Source of the DNA: Micromonospora inyonensis
GTDB lineage: Bacteria; Actinomycetota; Actinomycetes; Mycobacteriales; Micromonosporaceae
Assembly (NCBI RefSeq): GCF_900091415.1
Contig: NZ_FMHU01000002.1
Coordinates: forward strand, 3,162,001 to 3,226,000
Reading direction: 5' to 3'
DNA length: 64,000 nucleotides
Shown: positions 54,301 to 61,975 of the stretch, in pieces
Position numbering within the stretch: position 1 is the stretch's first letter
Layout: every line of letters starts with the position of its first letter
Made by a program: the position numbers and the translations under genes
Notes under the pieces: generated by a model
The model's database searches: none
What the model saw: the letters and a program-made list of their open reading frames with translations, nothing else
What the model was told of the DNA's origin: nothing

Positions 54301-54846
54301 CCGCTGGCCTCGCTTCATCGCGCCGACCACCTGGAGGCCGGGGCCGGGGGTGAAGGGGTCGTCCGGGCCGGGGCCGTCGAAGATGCCGGGCACCCCGTGC
54401 CGGAACGACATGGCGTGGACCTTGCCACCCCGGCGCACCGTCACGTCGAACCGACGGGAGAGCGCGTTGACCGCCGAGGCACCGACGCCGTGCAGGCCGC
54501 CGGAGGTCTTGTAGCCGGAGCCGCCGAACTTGCCGCCGGCGTGCAGCCGGGTCAGCACCAGCTCGACGCCGGAGATGCCGGACTTGGCGTGCACGTCGGT
54601 GGGGATGCCCCGCCCGTCGTCGTCGACCTGCACCGAGCCGTCGGCGTGCAGCACGACCTCGATCCGGGTGGCGTGGCCGGCGACCCCCTCGTCGGTGGAG
54701 TTGTCGAGGATCTCGTTGACGAGGTGACCCACGCCACGGCTGTCGGTGGAGCCGATGTACATGCCGGGGCGCTTGCGGACGGCGTCCAGCCCCTCCAGGT
54801 GGGTGAGGTCGTCGGCCCCGTAGAGAGGCTCAAGCTCTGCGGTCAA
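51337..54846 (-). CDS. parE: type IIA topoisomerase subunit B (ParE-type) carrying an intein
   Basis: 1,169 codons from the TTG at 54846 (LTAELEPLYGADDLTHLEG), with GGGAG ten bases upstream; an ATG at 54945 adds a low-complexity N-terminus. The GHKL ATPase domain has NEILDNSTDEG, DDDGRGIPTD and the ATP-lid TSGGLHGVGASAVNAL. The transducer has the catalytic-type QTKDEL lysine. The TOPRIM domain starts with ELFIVEGDSALG, is interrupted by a 484-residue intein, and continues with SARVARTSEYQALLPIRGKI and VLIMADADVDGAHIRTLL (Mg-binding DxD). Without the intein the extein is about 685 residues, normal for ParE. It is co-transcribed with parC. Confidence 0.9.
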   Translation of the reverse strand: MTAELEPLYGADDLTHLEGLDAVRKRPGMYIGSTDSRGVGHLVNEILDNSTDEGVAGHATRIEVVLHADGSVQVDDDGRGIPTDVHAKSGISGVELVLTRLHAGGKFGGSGYKTSGGLHGVGASAVNALSRRFDVTVRRGGKVHAMSFRHGVPGIFDGPGPDDPFTPGPGLQVVGAMKRGQRTGTSIRYWHDARYFETGARLDVAAVRMKLRNTAFLVPGVNYLLRDETGEEPTREEFHYPNGLADMVEFLAPAGDRAVSGTLLVTGEGTYRENAADANGVMQSNVQRRAEVEVALRWGTGYERTVECFTNTIRNAHGGTHRKGFERALTRTLADAVRNTRGLLRAKEDPPTLDDVLEGMTAVVHVRIPEPQFTSQTKDELSTAGITKVMQSLVEQHLKAWLEDRRTKAEARTVLQKIVDAARVRLTQKQQKDAARRKTALEGAAMPAKLVDCRSTGVDRSELFIVEGDSALGCFTGDTMVALASGRSRSFADLASDWDKGISHFGYTTNRAGRVVVAPLAAPRLTKRDASLVRVNLDNGESVRCTPDHLFRLRDGSYRRADALVEGDSLMPLYRSLSRKADGHKLEGYERVWMNDREEWVYTHYLADAWNLRHGRDSAENGNVRHHVDIDKRNNDPRNLRRMTWADHSALHAAMMGDHVHAGWRRWFDNGGRELRSAMLTTQWQDPAFREACLARLFALNESPVFRAKVEQAFQDWYNALGIDDQRAHADRMRERQAAYWSQPEHRKAAAERVRAFFSDPARRAQWRERSVRQWQDHELRAGRSQTTVEQFASPEERERQRNAVLIWHRENPAFGAQHARRMKQRMNDPNTGHLAKVQEGRARYVESVPRRERVARQLEGRRLAALRRLAPLLSYADDDLATAYEAEHLRAARTGLRFDRLLSLYDGDYARLREAASLINHRVVSVETLVEKADVYDLTVDGYHNFALEAGVFVHNSARVARTSEYQALLPIRGKILNVQKANLQQVLDNAECAAIVQVLGAGSGRTFDLSAMRYGRVLIMADADVDGAHIRTLLITLFARYMRPLIEAGRLYAAMPPLHKITTRGRNPQTVYTYTQAEMEATVRKLEKAGKQIVTPIPRFKGLGEMDADELWETTMNPATRSVRRITLSDVDAAERILDLLMGEKVEPRRNWLIESADRVDREAIDA
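51976..53427 (-). other. intein with HNH homing endonuclease in ParE
   Basis: 484 residues inserted between EGDSALG and SARVART. Splicing block A starts with Cys1 (CFTGDTMVALASG). Block B is GESVRCTPDHLFRL with the TPDH His. Blocks F/G are VYDLTVDGYHNFALEAGVFVHN, ending in His-Asn, with Ser as the +1 nucleophile. The endonuclease is HNH-like (NVRHHVDIDKRNNDPRNL, WADHSALH) followed by a long helical basic region. The insertion is in the TOPRIM active-site motif, a classic intein position. All splicing residues are present. Confidence 0.9.
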
Positions 54847-55159
54847 CTTGGTCGTACTCCCAGGTCTCGGCGGTGCGGGGCCACCTCCGGCGAAGATCGC
54901 CGGAGGACGGCACGCCGCAGCGAGCCTAGCCGGATGCGCCGACATAACGTCGCCGCCCCGCGCCGCGCCCGTCCGGGCGGACCGATCGTGAGCAGGGCGT
55001 GGGGCGTACCGCGCGGGGCCGACCCGGGTCCGTCCGGCCCGGCGCGGCACGAATTCCATCGATGAAACCGGTGCCGAACCGTTGACGCCCGCGAGAGGGG
55101 CGTGATGTGATCGCGACCTCAAAGACATTCTCACATTTCCATCATTGGATGGAGGTTCG
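54847..55159. promoter_or_regulatory. divergent intergenic region between parE and lipase gene
   Basis: The 313-bp gap holds the promoters of both divergent genes. The lipase side is AT-richer (CTCAAAGACATTCTCACATT near 55120) and carries GGAGG at 55151. No RNA gene or repeat was recognised. Confidence 0.35.
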
Positions 55160-56416
55160 ATGTCCGTGTTCCGTCGTACCGCGCTCGCGGCGGCGCTGGT
55201 CGTGGCCTCGGCCGGCTTCACCGCCGCGGTCGCGTCCCCCACCCCGGCGACCGCCGCGCTCCCCACCGCCGCGGTGGCACTCGGCGACAGTTTCATCAGC
55301 GGCGAAGGTGCCGGCGCGTACGCCCCGGTGGTCGACGTCAACGGGGTGGCCCAGGGCTTCCCGGGCTGGTCCGCGCCGAACAACAACGCGTACTTCTGCC
55401 ACCGCTCGGCGAACGCGTCCCTGCACCGGGCCAGCCTCCCGGGCATCCAGGACCGGTTCAACCTGGCCTGCTCCGGTGGGCAGCCGTACGACATCGGCGC
55501 GGCCTCGGCTGCGCGGGCCAAGGGCCGGCAGGTTGCCTCCCAGCTCGACCAGCTCCGCACGGTCACCCGGACCCACGACATCGACCTCGTCCTGGTCGGG
55601 CTCGGCTCCAACAACAGCTCGTTCACCTTCGGCTCGGTGGCGGAGAAGTGCGCCAACCGGTTCATCGCCGACGCCTGGACCGGCTGGTGGGAGTTCTGGG
55701 CGTACCTCGGCGGCCCGGTCCCGCAGGAGCCGTGCAGCGACGCCGACCTGGCCACCCCGGCGCAGCTCACCGCAGCCACCGGGGAGACCACCTCGGCGGT
55801 CCGGCAGATCCTCGCCACCCTCGCCCAGGTCGACGCCGACGGCCAGCACCGGGTGGTGTTCCAGGACTACACCAACCCGCTGCCGTTCGACCTGTACCCG
55901 ACCTTCCACGAGCAGGACAGCCGGGACGACACCCGGGACAAGTTCCGGGACCTCGGTGCCGAGCGGTACGCGGCCGGCTGCCCGATCCACCGGGCCAGCC
56001 TCGCCCCGGGCCACCGCTTCTCCGCCAGCCTCGGCACCCTGGTGCGGTCGACCCGGGACGCTCTCGCCGCCGAGTTCCCCGGGGCAGACCTGGTCTACCT
56101 GAACGTGCAGCGCGCCTTCGACGGCGCCCGGCTCTGCGAGTCACCGACCAGCCCCGCCGGCACCCTGGCCACCCCGATCCGGCTCCAGGACGGGCCGTCC
56201 GGGGTTTTCGTGACCAGCCTCTCCGGTTACGACAAACTGGATATCCAGGACATCGCCAACACCTGCGTCACCTACTTCCAGACCTGCCAGGAGTCGTGGC
56301 ACCCGAACGCGGCCGGGCACCAGGTGCTCGGGCAGTGCCTGACCGCTGCGGCCACCGCCGCCGCCCGCAGCGTGGCCTGCGTACGGGCACCGGACGGCAG
56401 GATCAGCGTCTCCTGA
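55160..56416 (+). CDS. secreted SGNH-family hydrolase (lipase/esterase-like)
   Basis: 418 residues from ATG 55160, with GGAGG five bases upstream. The signal peptide is RRTALAAALVVASAGFTAAV with a likely cleavage near ATA-ALP. SGNH block I is VALGDSFISGEGAG with the nucleophilic Ser. Block III is VLVGLGSNNSSFTFG with the Asn. Block V is ESWHPNAAGHQVLG with the catalytic His, and several Cys pairs suggest disulfides. Family members hydrolyse esters of lipids or polysaccharides outside the cell; the actual substrate is unknown. It is divergent from the topoisomerase operon. Confidence 0.87.
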   Translation: MSVFRRTALAAALVVASAGFTAAVASPTPATAALPTAAVALGDSFISGEGAGAYAPVVDVNGVAQGFPGWSAPNNNAYFCHRSANASLHRASLPGIQDRFNLACSGGQPYDIGAASAARAKGRQVASQLDQLRTVTRTHDIDLVLVGLGSNNSSFTFGSVAEKCANRFIADAWTGWWEFWAYLGGPVPQEPCSDADLATPAQLTAATGETTSAVRQILATLAQVDADGQHRVVFQDYTNPLPFDLYPTFHEQDSRDDTRDKFRDLGAERYAAGCPIHRASLAPGHRFSASLGTLVRSTRDALAAEFPGADLVYLNVQRAFDGARLCESPTSPAGTLATPIRLQDGPSGVFVTSLSGYDKLDIQDIANTCVTYFQTCQESWHPNAAGHQVLGQCLTAAATAAARSVACVRAPDGRISVS

Positions 56417-56441
56417 CCGTCGCCGTCGTCGACGGACCACC

Positions 56442-56470
56442 GGGACCCCGCCCATCTCCGGCGGGGTCCC
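56442..56470. terminator. bidirectional hairpin between lipase and nsrR genes
   Basis: GGGACCCCGCC pairs with GGCGGGGTCCC (11-bp stem, 7-nt loop) just after the lipase stop. Confidence 0.7.
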
Positions 56471-56540
56471 GTCGTGTTCCTGCCGGTCCCGTCTCCGAGT
56501 TGGGGTGCCGTGGCCGGGGTCCGACGCGTCCGGGCGGCGG

Positions 56541-56972
56541 TCAGCCCGCCCGCCCGCCGAGGGTGAGCAGCACCGGGCCGGCCGAGCCCGCGACCAGGTC
56601 ACCGAGGCGGACCTGGTCGAGCACGTCGAGGAAGGCGTCCTGCGCCCGGCGCAACGCGCCGCGCAGGCGGCACCCGGGCAGCAGCGGACAGGCCGGACGG
56701 TCGCAGTCCACCACCTCGTCGTCGCCCTCGAACGCGCGGACCAACGCACCGACGGTCAGCCCGGTCGCCTCCTCGGCGAAGACCACGCCGCCGGAGCGCC
56801 CCCGGATGGTGACCAGCACGCCGAGCCGCTGGAGGCGTTGGACGACCTTCGCCACGTGGTTGCGGGGCAGGGCGAGCCGCGCGGCGAGTTCGTCCACGGT
56901 CGTCCGGTCCGGTGACGCGGCGGTCAGCATGGCGATCCGCAGCGCCATGTCGGTGGAGCGGTTGAGCTTCAC
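56541..56972 (-). CDS. nsrR: Rrf2-family nitric-oxide-sensing repressor
   Basis: 143 residues. The N-terminal winged helix (MALRIAMLTAASPDRTTVDE, RNHVAKVVQRLQRLGVL) is followed by the three iron-sulfur Cys ligands in CDRPACPLLPGC. NsrR binds a 4Fe-4S cluster in actinomycetes; NO destroys its DNA binding and derepresses flavohaemoglobin. The gene is divergent from hmp across a dyad operator, which fits this role precisely. Confidence 0.92.
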   Translation of the reverse strand: MKLNRSTDMALRIAMLTAASPDRTTVDELAARLALPRNHVAKVVQRLQRLGVLVTIRGRSGGVVFAEEATGLTVGALVRAFEGDDEVVDCDRPACPLLPGCRLRGALRRAQDAFLDVLDQVRLGDLVAGSAGPVLLTLGGRAG

Positions 56973-57069
56973 GCCACGACCCTAGCCAGCGCGACCGGCG
57001 GGCCGGCACGGCCGGAGGTCCCGCCGGGGTGTGATCCGGACGACCGTGGATCCGGGACTTTCGACTCTG

Positions 57070-57093
57070 AAGAGGTATTTGATCTACCTGTTT
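57070..57093. promoter_or_regulatory. probable NsrR operator upstream of hmp
   Basis: AGGTATTTGATCTACCT is an AGGTA-N7-TACCT dyad in the nsrR-hmp intergenic region, about 45 bp before the hmp start. It shares the AT-rich ATxTGATCTACC character of known Streptomyces NsrR sites. The AGAAGGAG site for hmp lies further down at 57121. Confidence 0.65.
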
Positions 57094-57134
57094 ATCTGGG
57101 CGGGATCGATCGATCAGACCAGAAGGAGTGAGTC

Positions 57135-58349
57135 GTGCTCACGGAGTCATCAGCAGCGGTGGTCAAGGCGACCCTGCCGGCGGTACAGGCGCACGGGGAG
57201 GCGATCACCGGCCGGTTCTACCAGCGGATGTTCGAGGCCCACCCGGAGCTGCTCGACATCTTCAACCGGGGCAACCAGGCGACCGGTGCCCAGCGCTCGG
57301 CGCTCGCCGCCGCCGTGGTCGCGTACGCCGAGCACCTGGTCGGGGTGAGCAACCTGCCGTGGGGACCGGTGATGGACCGGATCGCGCACAAGCACGCCTC
57401 ACTCGGGATCACCCCGGCGCAGTACACCATCGTCGGCCGGCACCTGATGGCCGCCGTCGGCGAGGTGCTCGGTGACGCGGTCACCCCTGAGGTCGCGGCG
57501 GCCTGGGACGAGACGTACTGGCTGCTCGCCTGTGAGCTGGTCGCCCGCGAGGCGCGGCTCTACCACACCGCCGGGATCGGCGAGGGCGAGCCGGTGTGGC
57601 GGCCCTGGCGGGTCGAGCGGCGGACCCGGGAGACCGCCGACGTCGTCTCCTTCACCCTGGTCCCGGCCGACGGCGGGCCCGTGCCCGACTTCGTCCCGGG
57701 CCGGTACGTCTCGGTCGCCGTCGACCTCGGCGAGGGACGCGGCCAGCAGATCCGGCAGTACAGTCTCTCCGGTCGTCCCGGCGCGGGCCACTGGCAGATC
57801 ACCGTCAAGCGGGTACGCGGCATCGACGGCGCCCCGGACGGGATGGTCTCCACCTTCCTGCACGAGCAGGTGGCCGTCGGGGACACGCTGCGACTCAGCC
57901 CGCCCTTCGGCGAGGTCGCCTCGGCACCCGGGGCGGGTCCGCTGCTGCTGGTCAGCGCCGGCATCGGGGTGACCCCGGCGATGGCCGCCCTGGAGCACCT
58001 GGCCGCCACCGCCCCGCACCGGCCGGTGACCCTGGTGCACGCCGACCGGGCCGGTGGCACGCACGCCCTGCGCAACCAGCTTCCCCGGCTCGCCGCCGCC
58101 CTGCCCGAGCTGCGCCTGCACCTGTGGTACGAGGAGGACGGCGACCTCATCGACGGACTGTCCGCCGAGGTCAGCGCCGGTCGGGTGGATCCGGAGCTGA
58201 TCCCGCTCACGCCCGACGCGCACGTCCACTTCTGTGGACCGCTGCCGTTCATGAACCAGGTCCGCGGCGGGCTGTTGCGCCGGGGCGTACCGGCCGGGCG
58301 GATCGCGTACGAGGTGTTCGGCCCCGGCATGCTCCGCGGCGACGCCTGA
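57135..58349 (+). CDS. hmp: flavohaemoglobin, nitric oxide dioxygenase
   Basis: 404 residues from the GTG at 57135. The globin domain (1-140) has FYQRMFEAHPELLDIFN and the proximal His in RIAHKHASLGI. The FAD domain has PGRYVSVAVD and RQYSLSGRPG. The NAD(P)H domain has LLLVSAGIGVTPAMAAL and the C-terminal YEVFGPGM. It oxidises NO to nitrate with O2 and NADPH in the cytoplasm. It is regulated by the divergent NsrR protein. Confidence 0.95.
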   Translation: MLTESSAAVVKATLPAVQAHGEAITGRFYQRMFEAHPELLDIFNRGNQATGAQRSALAAAVVAYAEHLVGVSNLPWGPVMDRIAHKHASLGITPAQYTIVGRHLMAAVGEVLGDAVTPEVAAAWDETYWLLACELVAREARLYHTAGIGEGEPVWRPWRVERRTRETADVVSFTLVPADGGPVPDFVPGRYVSVAVDLGEGRGQQIRQYSLSGRPGAGHWQITVKRVRGIDGAPDGMVSTFLHEQVAVGDTLRLSPPFGEVASAPGAGPLLLVSAGIGVTPAMAALEHLAATAPHRPVTLVHADRAGGTHALRNQLPRLAAALPELRLHLWYEEDGDLIDGLSAEVSAGRVDPELIPLTPDAHVHFCGPLPFMNQVRGGLLRRGVPAGRIAYEVFGPGMLRGDA

Positions 58350-58453
58350 CCCCACCGAGCCGGACGTGACCCGATCGATTGGTTAGGTCGGACGGCTCAG
58401 GGTAGGGACCTGCCATGCGGGTCGGGCGTCCGCCCCCACCGGAACGTCACGGA

Positions 58454-58487
58454 CGCGCCCCGGTCGGTACCCGCCGACCGGGGCGCG
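58454..58487 (+). terminator. hairpin terminator after hmp
   Basis: CGCGCCCCGGTCGG pairs with CCGACCGGGGCGCG (14-bp perfect stem). It separates hmp from the following glycosyltransferase gene. Confidence 0.75.
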
Positions 58488-58579
58488 CTCCGCCGGCCCG
58501 CGTCGGACGCGGGACGGCACGCCAGACGTTTCGACAGACCGTTCCCGGGGCGACGGGACCGGTTGATGGAGGAGGAAGC

Positions 58580-59797
58580 ATGCGCATCGCGATGATCTCG
58601 GAGCACGCCAGCCCGCTCGCCCTACCCGCGGAGCCCGATGCCGGCGGCCAGCACACGCACGTCGCGGAGCTGGCCGCCGCGCTCGTCGACGCGGGCCACG
58701 ACGTACGGGTCTACACCCGCCGGGACTCCACCGCGATGCCCGACGCCGTTCCCGCCGGGGACGGCTACCTGGTCTGCCACGTGCCCGCCGGACCGCCGGA
58801 GCGGCTGCCCCGGGACGAGCTGCTGCCGTATCTCGGCGAGTTCGGGCGCTGGCTCGCCGGAGCGTGGCGGGACGGGGACTGGCTGCCCGACGTCGCGCAC
58901 GCGCACTTCTGGATGAGTGGCCTGGCCACGCTGCACGCCGCCCGCCGGACCGGGGTGCCGGTCGTGCAGACGTACCACGGGCTCGGCACGGTGGCCCGCC
59001 GGCAGCTCGGTAACCGGGACACCAGCCCGCCGGGGCGGATCGGCTACGAACGCGCCATCGGCCGGGCCGTCGACCGGGTGGTCGTGCAGTGCCAGGACGA
59101 GGTCGGTGAACTGCTCCGGCTGGGGGTGCCCCGGTCCCGGATGACCCTGGTTCCCACCGGGGTCGACCAGGAGCTGTTCCGTCCCGACGGGCCGGTCGCA
59201 CCCCGGGACCCGGCCCGGCCACGGATCCTCACCGTCGGTCCGCTGGTCGCCGCGCAGGGCCTGCCGGACGTGGTACGGGCACTGCCCGGCGTACCGGAGG
59301 CGGAGTGCGTCGTGGTCGGCGGTCCCCCCGCCGACCTGCTGCACACCGACGGCACGGCCCGCCGGCTGCTGGCCCTCGCCACGGCCTGCGGCGTGGCCGA
59401 GCGGGTCCGCCTCGTCGGCGCGGTCCCCCGCCCGGAACTGGGCCGCTGGTACCGCTCCGCCGACATCCTCGTCGCCGCCGGCTGGCAGGAGCCGTTCGGC
59501 CTCACCCCCCTGGAGGGCATGGCCTGCGGGGTGCCCGTGGTCGGGACCACCGTCGGCGGGATCACCGACTCCGTGGTCGACGGGCTCACCGGCGATCTCG
59601 TCCCGCCCCGCGACCCCCGGGCACTCGGTACGGCGATCCGCCGGCTGCTGCGGGACAACGTCCGCCGGTTCTCGTACGCCACCGCGGCGCTGGACCGGAT
59701 CCGCAGCCGGTACTCCTGGAAGCGGGCCGTCGAACAGCTCGGAGCGGTGTACACCGCGGTCAGCGGCGTGGCCCGGCCGGCCCCGGCGGTCGCCTGA
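58580..59797 (+). CDS. GT4 family glycosyltransferase
   Basis: 405 residues from ATG 58580, with GGAGGAGG upstream. The N-terminal domain has MRIAMISEHASPL and the glycine-rich loop DAGGQHTHVAELAAAL, then VAHAHFWMSGLAT and VVQTYHGLGTVARR. The donor domain has ILTVGPLVAAQGLPDVV and the EX7E motif in EPFGLTPLEGMACGVPVV. The pattern is close to sucrose-phosphate-synthase/MshA-like GT4 enzymes of actinomycetes. The acceptor is unknown. It stands alone, away from the wall-polymer locus. Confidence 0.85.
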   Translation: MRIAMISEHASPLALPAEPDAGGQHTHVAELAAALVDAGHDVRVYTRRDSTAMPDAVPAGDGYLVCHVPAGPPERLPRDELLPYLGEFGRWLAGAWRDGDWLPDVAHAHFWMSGLATLHAARRTGVPVVQTYHGLGTVARRQLGNRDTSPPGRIGYERAIGRAVDRVVVQCQDEVGELLRLGVPRSRMTLVPTGVDQELFRPDGPVAPRDPARPRILTVGPLVAAQGLPDVVRALPGVPEAECVVVGGPPADLLHTDGTARRLLALATACGVAERVRLVGAVPRPELGRWYRSADILVAAGWQEPFGLTPLEGMACGVPVVGTTVGGITDSVVDGLTGDLVPPRDPRALGTAIRRLLRDNVRRFSYATAALDRIRSRYSWKRAVEQLGAVYTAVSGVARPAPAVA

Positions 59798-59877
59798 CCG
59801 CTCCGGCGACCGGTCGTCGGGAATAGCCGTCCGCGGGGTGGGTATGCCGCAGCGCCCACACGGCGGAAGGGGATCAG

Positions 59878-60522
59878 ATGTCCGAACGACACACCGTACT
59901 GCGCTCGATGCACGACCTCGGCCTGGCGGCCTGGTTCGGCGGCTCGTTGATGGGCGCCACCGGGGTCAACGGCGCGGCAGCGAAGATCAGTGACAAGACC
60001 CAACGGCTGCCGGTGGCGTCGGCGGGCTGGGCCCGGTGGACGCCGGTCAACGCGGCGGCCATCGGGACCCACCTCGCCGGCGCGGTCGGCGAACTGGTGA
60101 CGGAGAGCCCACGGGTGCTCACCCAGTCCGGGGTCGGCCGGATGAGCGCGATCAAGACCGCGCTCACCGTCGCCGCCCTGGCCATCACCGGGTACAGCCG
60201 GATGCTCGGCATGCGGTTGGAGAAGTCGGGGCATCCACCGGTGGCGGGGGTCACCGAACCCCAGCCCGACACGCCGCGCGCGGTCGCGACCTCGCAACGG
60301 CAGATGAAGGTGCTCCAGTGGGCCGTCCCGGCCGTCACCGGGGCGCTGATCGTGGTCACCAGCTACGCCGGTGAGCAGCAGAAACCCGGCCAGGTGTTCC
60401 GGGGCTTCCTCGGTCGCGCCGGCGGCATGATGACCGGGGCGGGCAAGGGCAAGGGCATGGGCATGGGCATGCTCAGCACGAACGGGAACGGCCGGACGCA
60501 CCGCATGATGGCCCACCGCTGA
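59878..60522 (+). CDS. conserved actinobacterial membrane protein of unknown function
   Basis: 214 residues. Hydrophobic segments are LGLAAWFGGSLMGATGVNG, AAIGTHLAGAVGELV (weak), IKTALTVAALAITGYSRML and VLQWAVPAVTGALIVVTSYAG. A low-complexity Gly/Lys/Met tail (GAGKGKGMGMGM) and a His/Arg end follow. The MHDLGLAAWFGG start is recognisable as a family found in actinomycetes, but no function is known to me. An AAGGGG site precedes the ATG. Confidence 0.7.
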   Translation: MSERHTVLRSMHDLGLAAWFGGSLMGATGVNGAAAKISDKTQRLPVASAGWARWTPVNAAAIGTHLAGAVGELVTESPRVLTQSGVGRMSAIKTALTVAALAITGYSRMLGMRLEKSGHPPVAGVTEPQPDTPRAVATSQRQMKVLQWAVPAVTGALIVVTSYAGEQQKPGQVFRGFLGRAGGMMTGAGKGKGMGMGMLSTNGNGRTHRMMAHR

Positions 60523-60533
60523 CGGCGGGCCGC

Positions 60534-60565
60534 GCGACCCGCGACCGTTTCCGGTCGCGGGTCGC
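60534..60565 (+). terminator. hairpin terminator
   Basis: GCGACCCGCGACC pairs with GGTCGCGGGTCGC (13-bp perfect stem, 6-nt loop) downstream of the membrane-protein gene. Confidence 0.75.
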
Positions 60566-60655
60566 CGCGTACCGGCCCTCCCGTCGACGAGTCTCCGGCC
60601 GCGGGCGGGTGGGCGGTCGGTTTCCCCGACCGGGCAACCGGGCAGGAGTTCGTTC

Positions 60656-61897
60656 ATGTCATGGTCCCGTGTTCTCCGTCCGGACGACACCATCGCGCTC
60701 GCCGTCGAGGGGTACGCCTGGCTGCCGGACCGGCGTCGGCGCGCCGCCACGGACGCCGTACCGATGCGGTTGCTCGGCCGACGCGCGGTGGCGCTGCGTG
60801 GGCCGGAGGCGGCCCGCTTCTTCTACGACGACCGTCACGTCCGGCGGCACGGCGCGCTGCCCGAGCCGGTCCTCAGCACCCTCCTCGGCCACGGCGGGGC
60901 GCAGACCCTCGACGGCGTGGCGCACCGGGTCCGCAAGGCCATGTTCCTGGCGCTGCTGACCGGAGGCGGCGTTGACGACCTGGTCGCCCGGACCGGTGCG
61001 GCCTGGGACGAGGCGGTGCCCGACTGGGCCGACCGCTCCCCCGTGGTGCTCTTCGACGAGACCACGCGGGTGCTCACCCGGGCGGTCTGCGACTGGACCG
61101 GGGTGCCGGTCGCGCCGACCGAGGTGCCCGCGCTGGCTGCGGACCTGGTCGCGCTGGTGGACGGCTTCGGCACCGTCGGGCCACGGCACTGGCGGGCCCG
61201 CCGGGCCCGGACGCGGCGGGAGGCGTGGCTGGCCGACCTCGTCGAGCGGGTACGTCGGGAGGAACCAGCGGCACCGGCCGGGTCGGCCGTGGCGGCGGTG
61301 GCCCGGCACCGGGACGCCGACGGCACCGCGCTGGACCCGCACACCGCCGCCGTGGAACTACTCAACATCATCCGCCCGACCGTGGCGGTGAGCTGGTACG
61401 TCGCGTTCGCCGCGCACGCGCTGCACCGGTGGCCCGGCCACCGCGACCGGCTGCGCGCCGACGACCCGGCGTTCACCGAGGCGTTCGCCCAGGAGGTGCG
61501 CCGGTTCTACCCGTTCGCCCCGTTCGTCGGGGGCCGGGCGGTACGGGACCTGGAGTGGGGCGGGGAACGCGTGCCGGCCGGGGCGATGGTGCTGCTGGAC
61601 ATCTACGGCCAGCACCACGACGCCCGGTTCTGGCCTGATCCGTACCGGTTCGACCCGGAGCGGTTCCTGGACCGGGATATCGACCCGTACGAACTGCTGC
61701 CGCAGGGTGGCAGCGACCCGGCGACGGGGCACCGCTGCCCCGGCGAGACGATCACGATCGCCCTGCTGCGGGCGCTCGCGGTGAAGCTGGCCCGCCTCGA
61801 CCACACCCTGCCCGACCAGGACCTGACCATCCCGCTGGACCGGATCCCGACCCGCCCCCGCAGCGGCGTCCTCGTCGAGGTGCACCGCCTCGGCTGA
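60656..61897 (+). CDS. CYP152-type cytochrome P450 peroxygenase (fatty-acid hydroxylase/decarboxylase)
   Basis: 413 residues. The I-helix reads LLNIIRPTVAVSW; the Arg-Pro replaces the acid-alcohol pair and is diagnostic for CYP152 enzymes, where Arg anchors the fatty-acid carboxylate. The haem-ligand loop is GGSDPATGHRCPGE with the Cys, also CYP152-like. The ExxR stretch (FAQEVRRFYPFAPFV) is present. Such enzymes use H2O2 directly to alpha/beta-hydroxylate or decarboxylate fatty acids; no ferredoxin or reductase gene is adjacent, as expected. A palindromic element begins at its stop codon. Confidence 0.88.
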   Translation: MSWSRVLRPDDTIALAVEGYAWLPDRRRRAATDAVPMRLLGRRAVALRGPEAARFFYDDRHVRRHGALPEPVLSTLLGHGGAQTLDGVAHRVRKAMFLALLTGGGVDDLVARTGAAWDEAVPDWADRSPVVLFDETTRVLTRAVCDWTGVPVAPTEVPALAADLVALVDGFGTVGPRHWRARRARTRREAWLADLVERVRREEPAAPAGSAVAAVARHRDADGTALDPHTAAVELLNIIRPTVAVSWYVAFAAHALHRWPGHRDRLRADDPAFTEAFAQEVRRFYPFAPFVGGRAVRDLEWGGERVPAGAMVLLDIYGQHHDARFWPDPYRFDPERFLDRDIDPYELLPQGGSDPATGHRCPGETITIALLRALAVKLARLDHTLPDQDLTIPLDRIPTRPRSGVLVEVHRLG

Positions 61898-61956
61898 GGT
61901 GGTAGCAGGGGCCCCCTGTTACCGCTTTCTGTCGAGCAGGGGGCCCCTGCAGGCAC
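61898..61956. repeat. dispersed palindromic element, copy 2
   Basis: GCAGGGGCCCCC (61905-61916) and GGGGGCCCCTGC (61939-61950) form a perfect 12-bp stem around TGTTACCGCTTTCTGTCGA. The left half shares GGTGGTAG.AGGGGCCCCC and the loop with the element at 42229. Here it sits between convergent genes and can act as a terminator. Confidence 0.75.
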
Positions 61957-61975
61957 CCGGCCCGCCGCGCGACGG

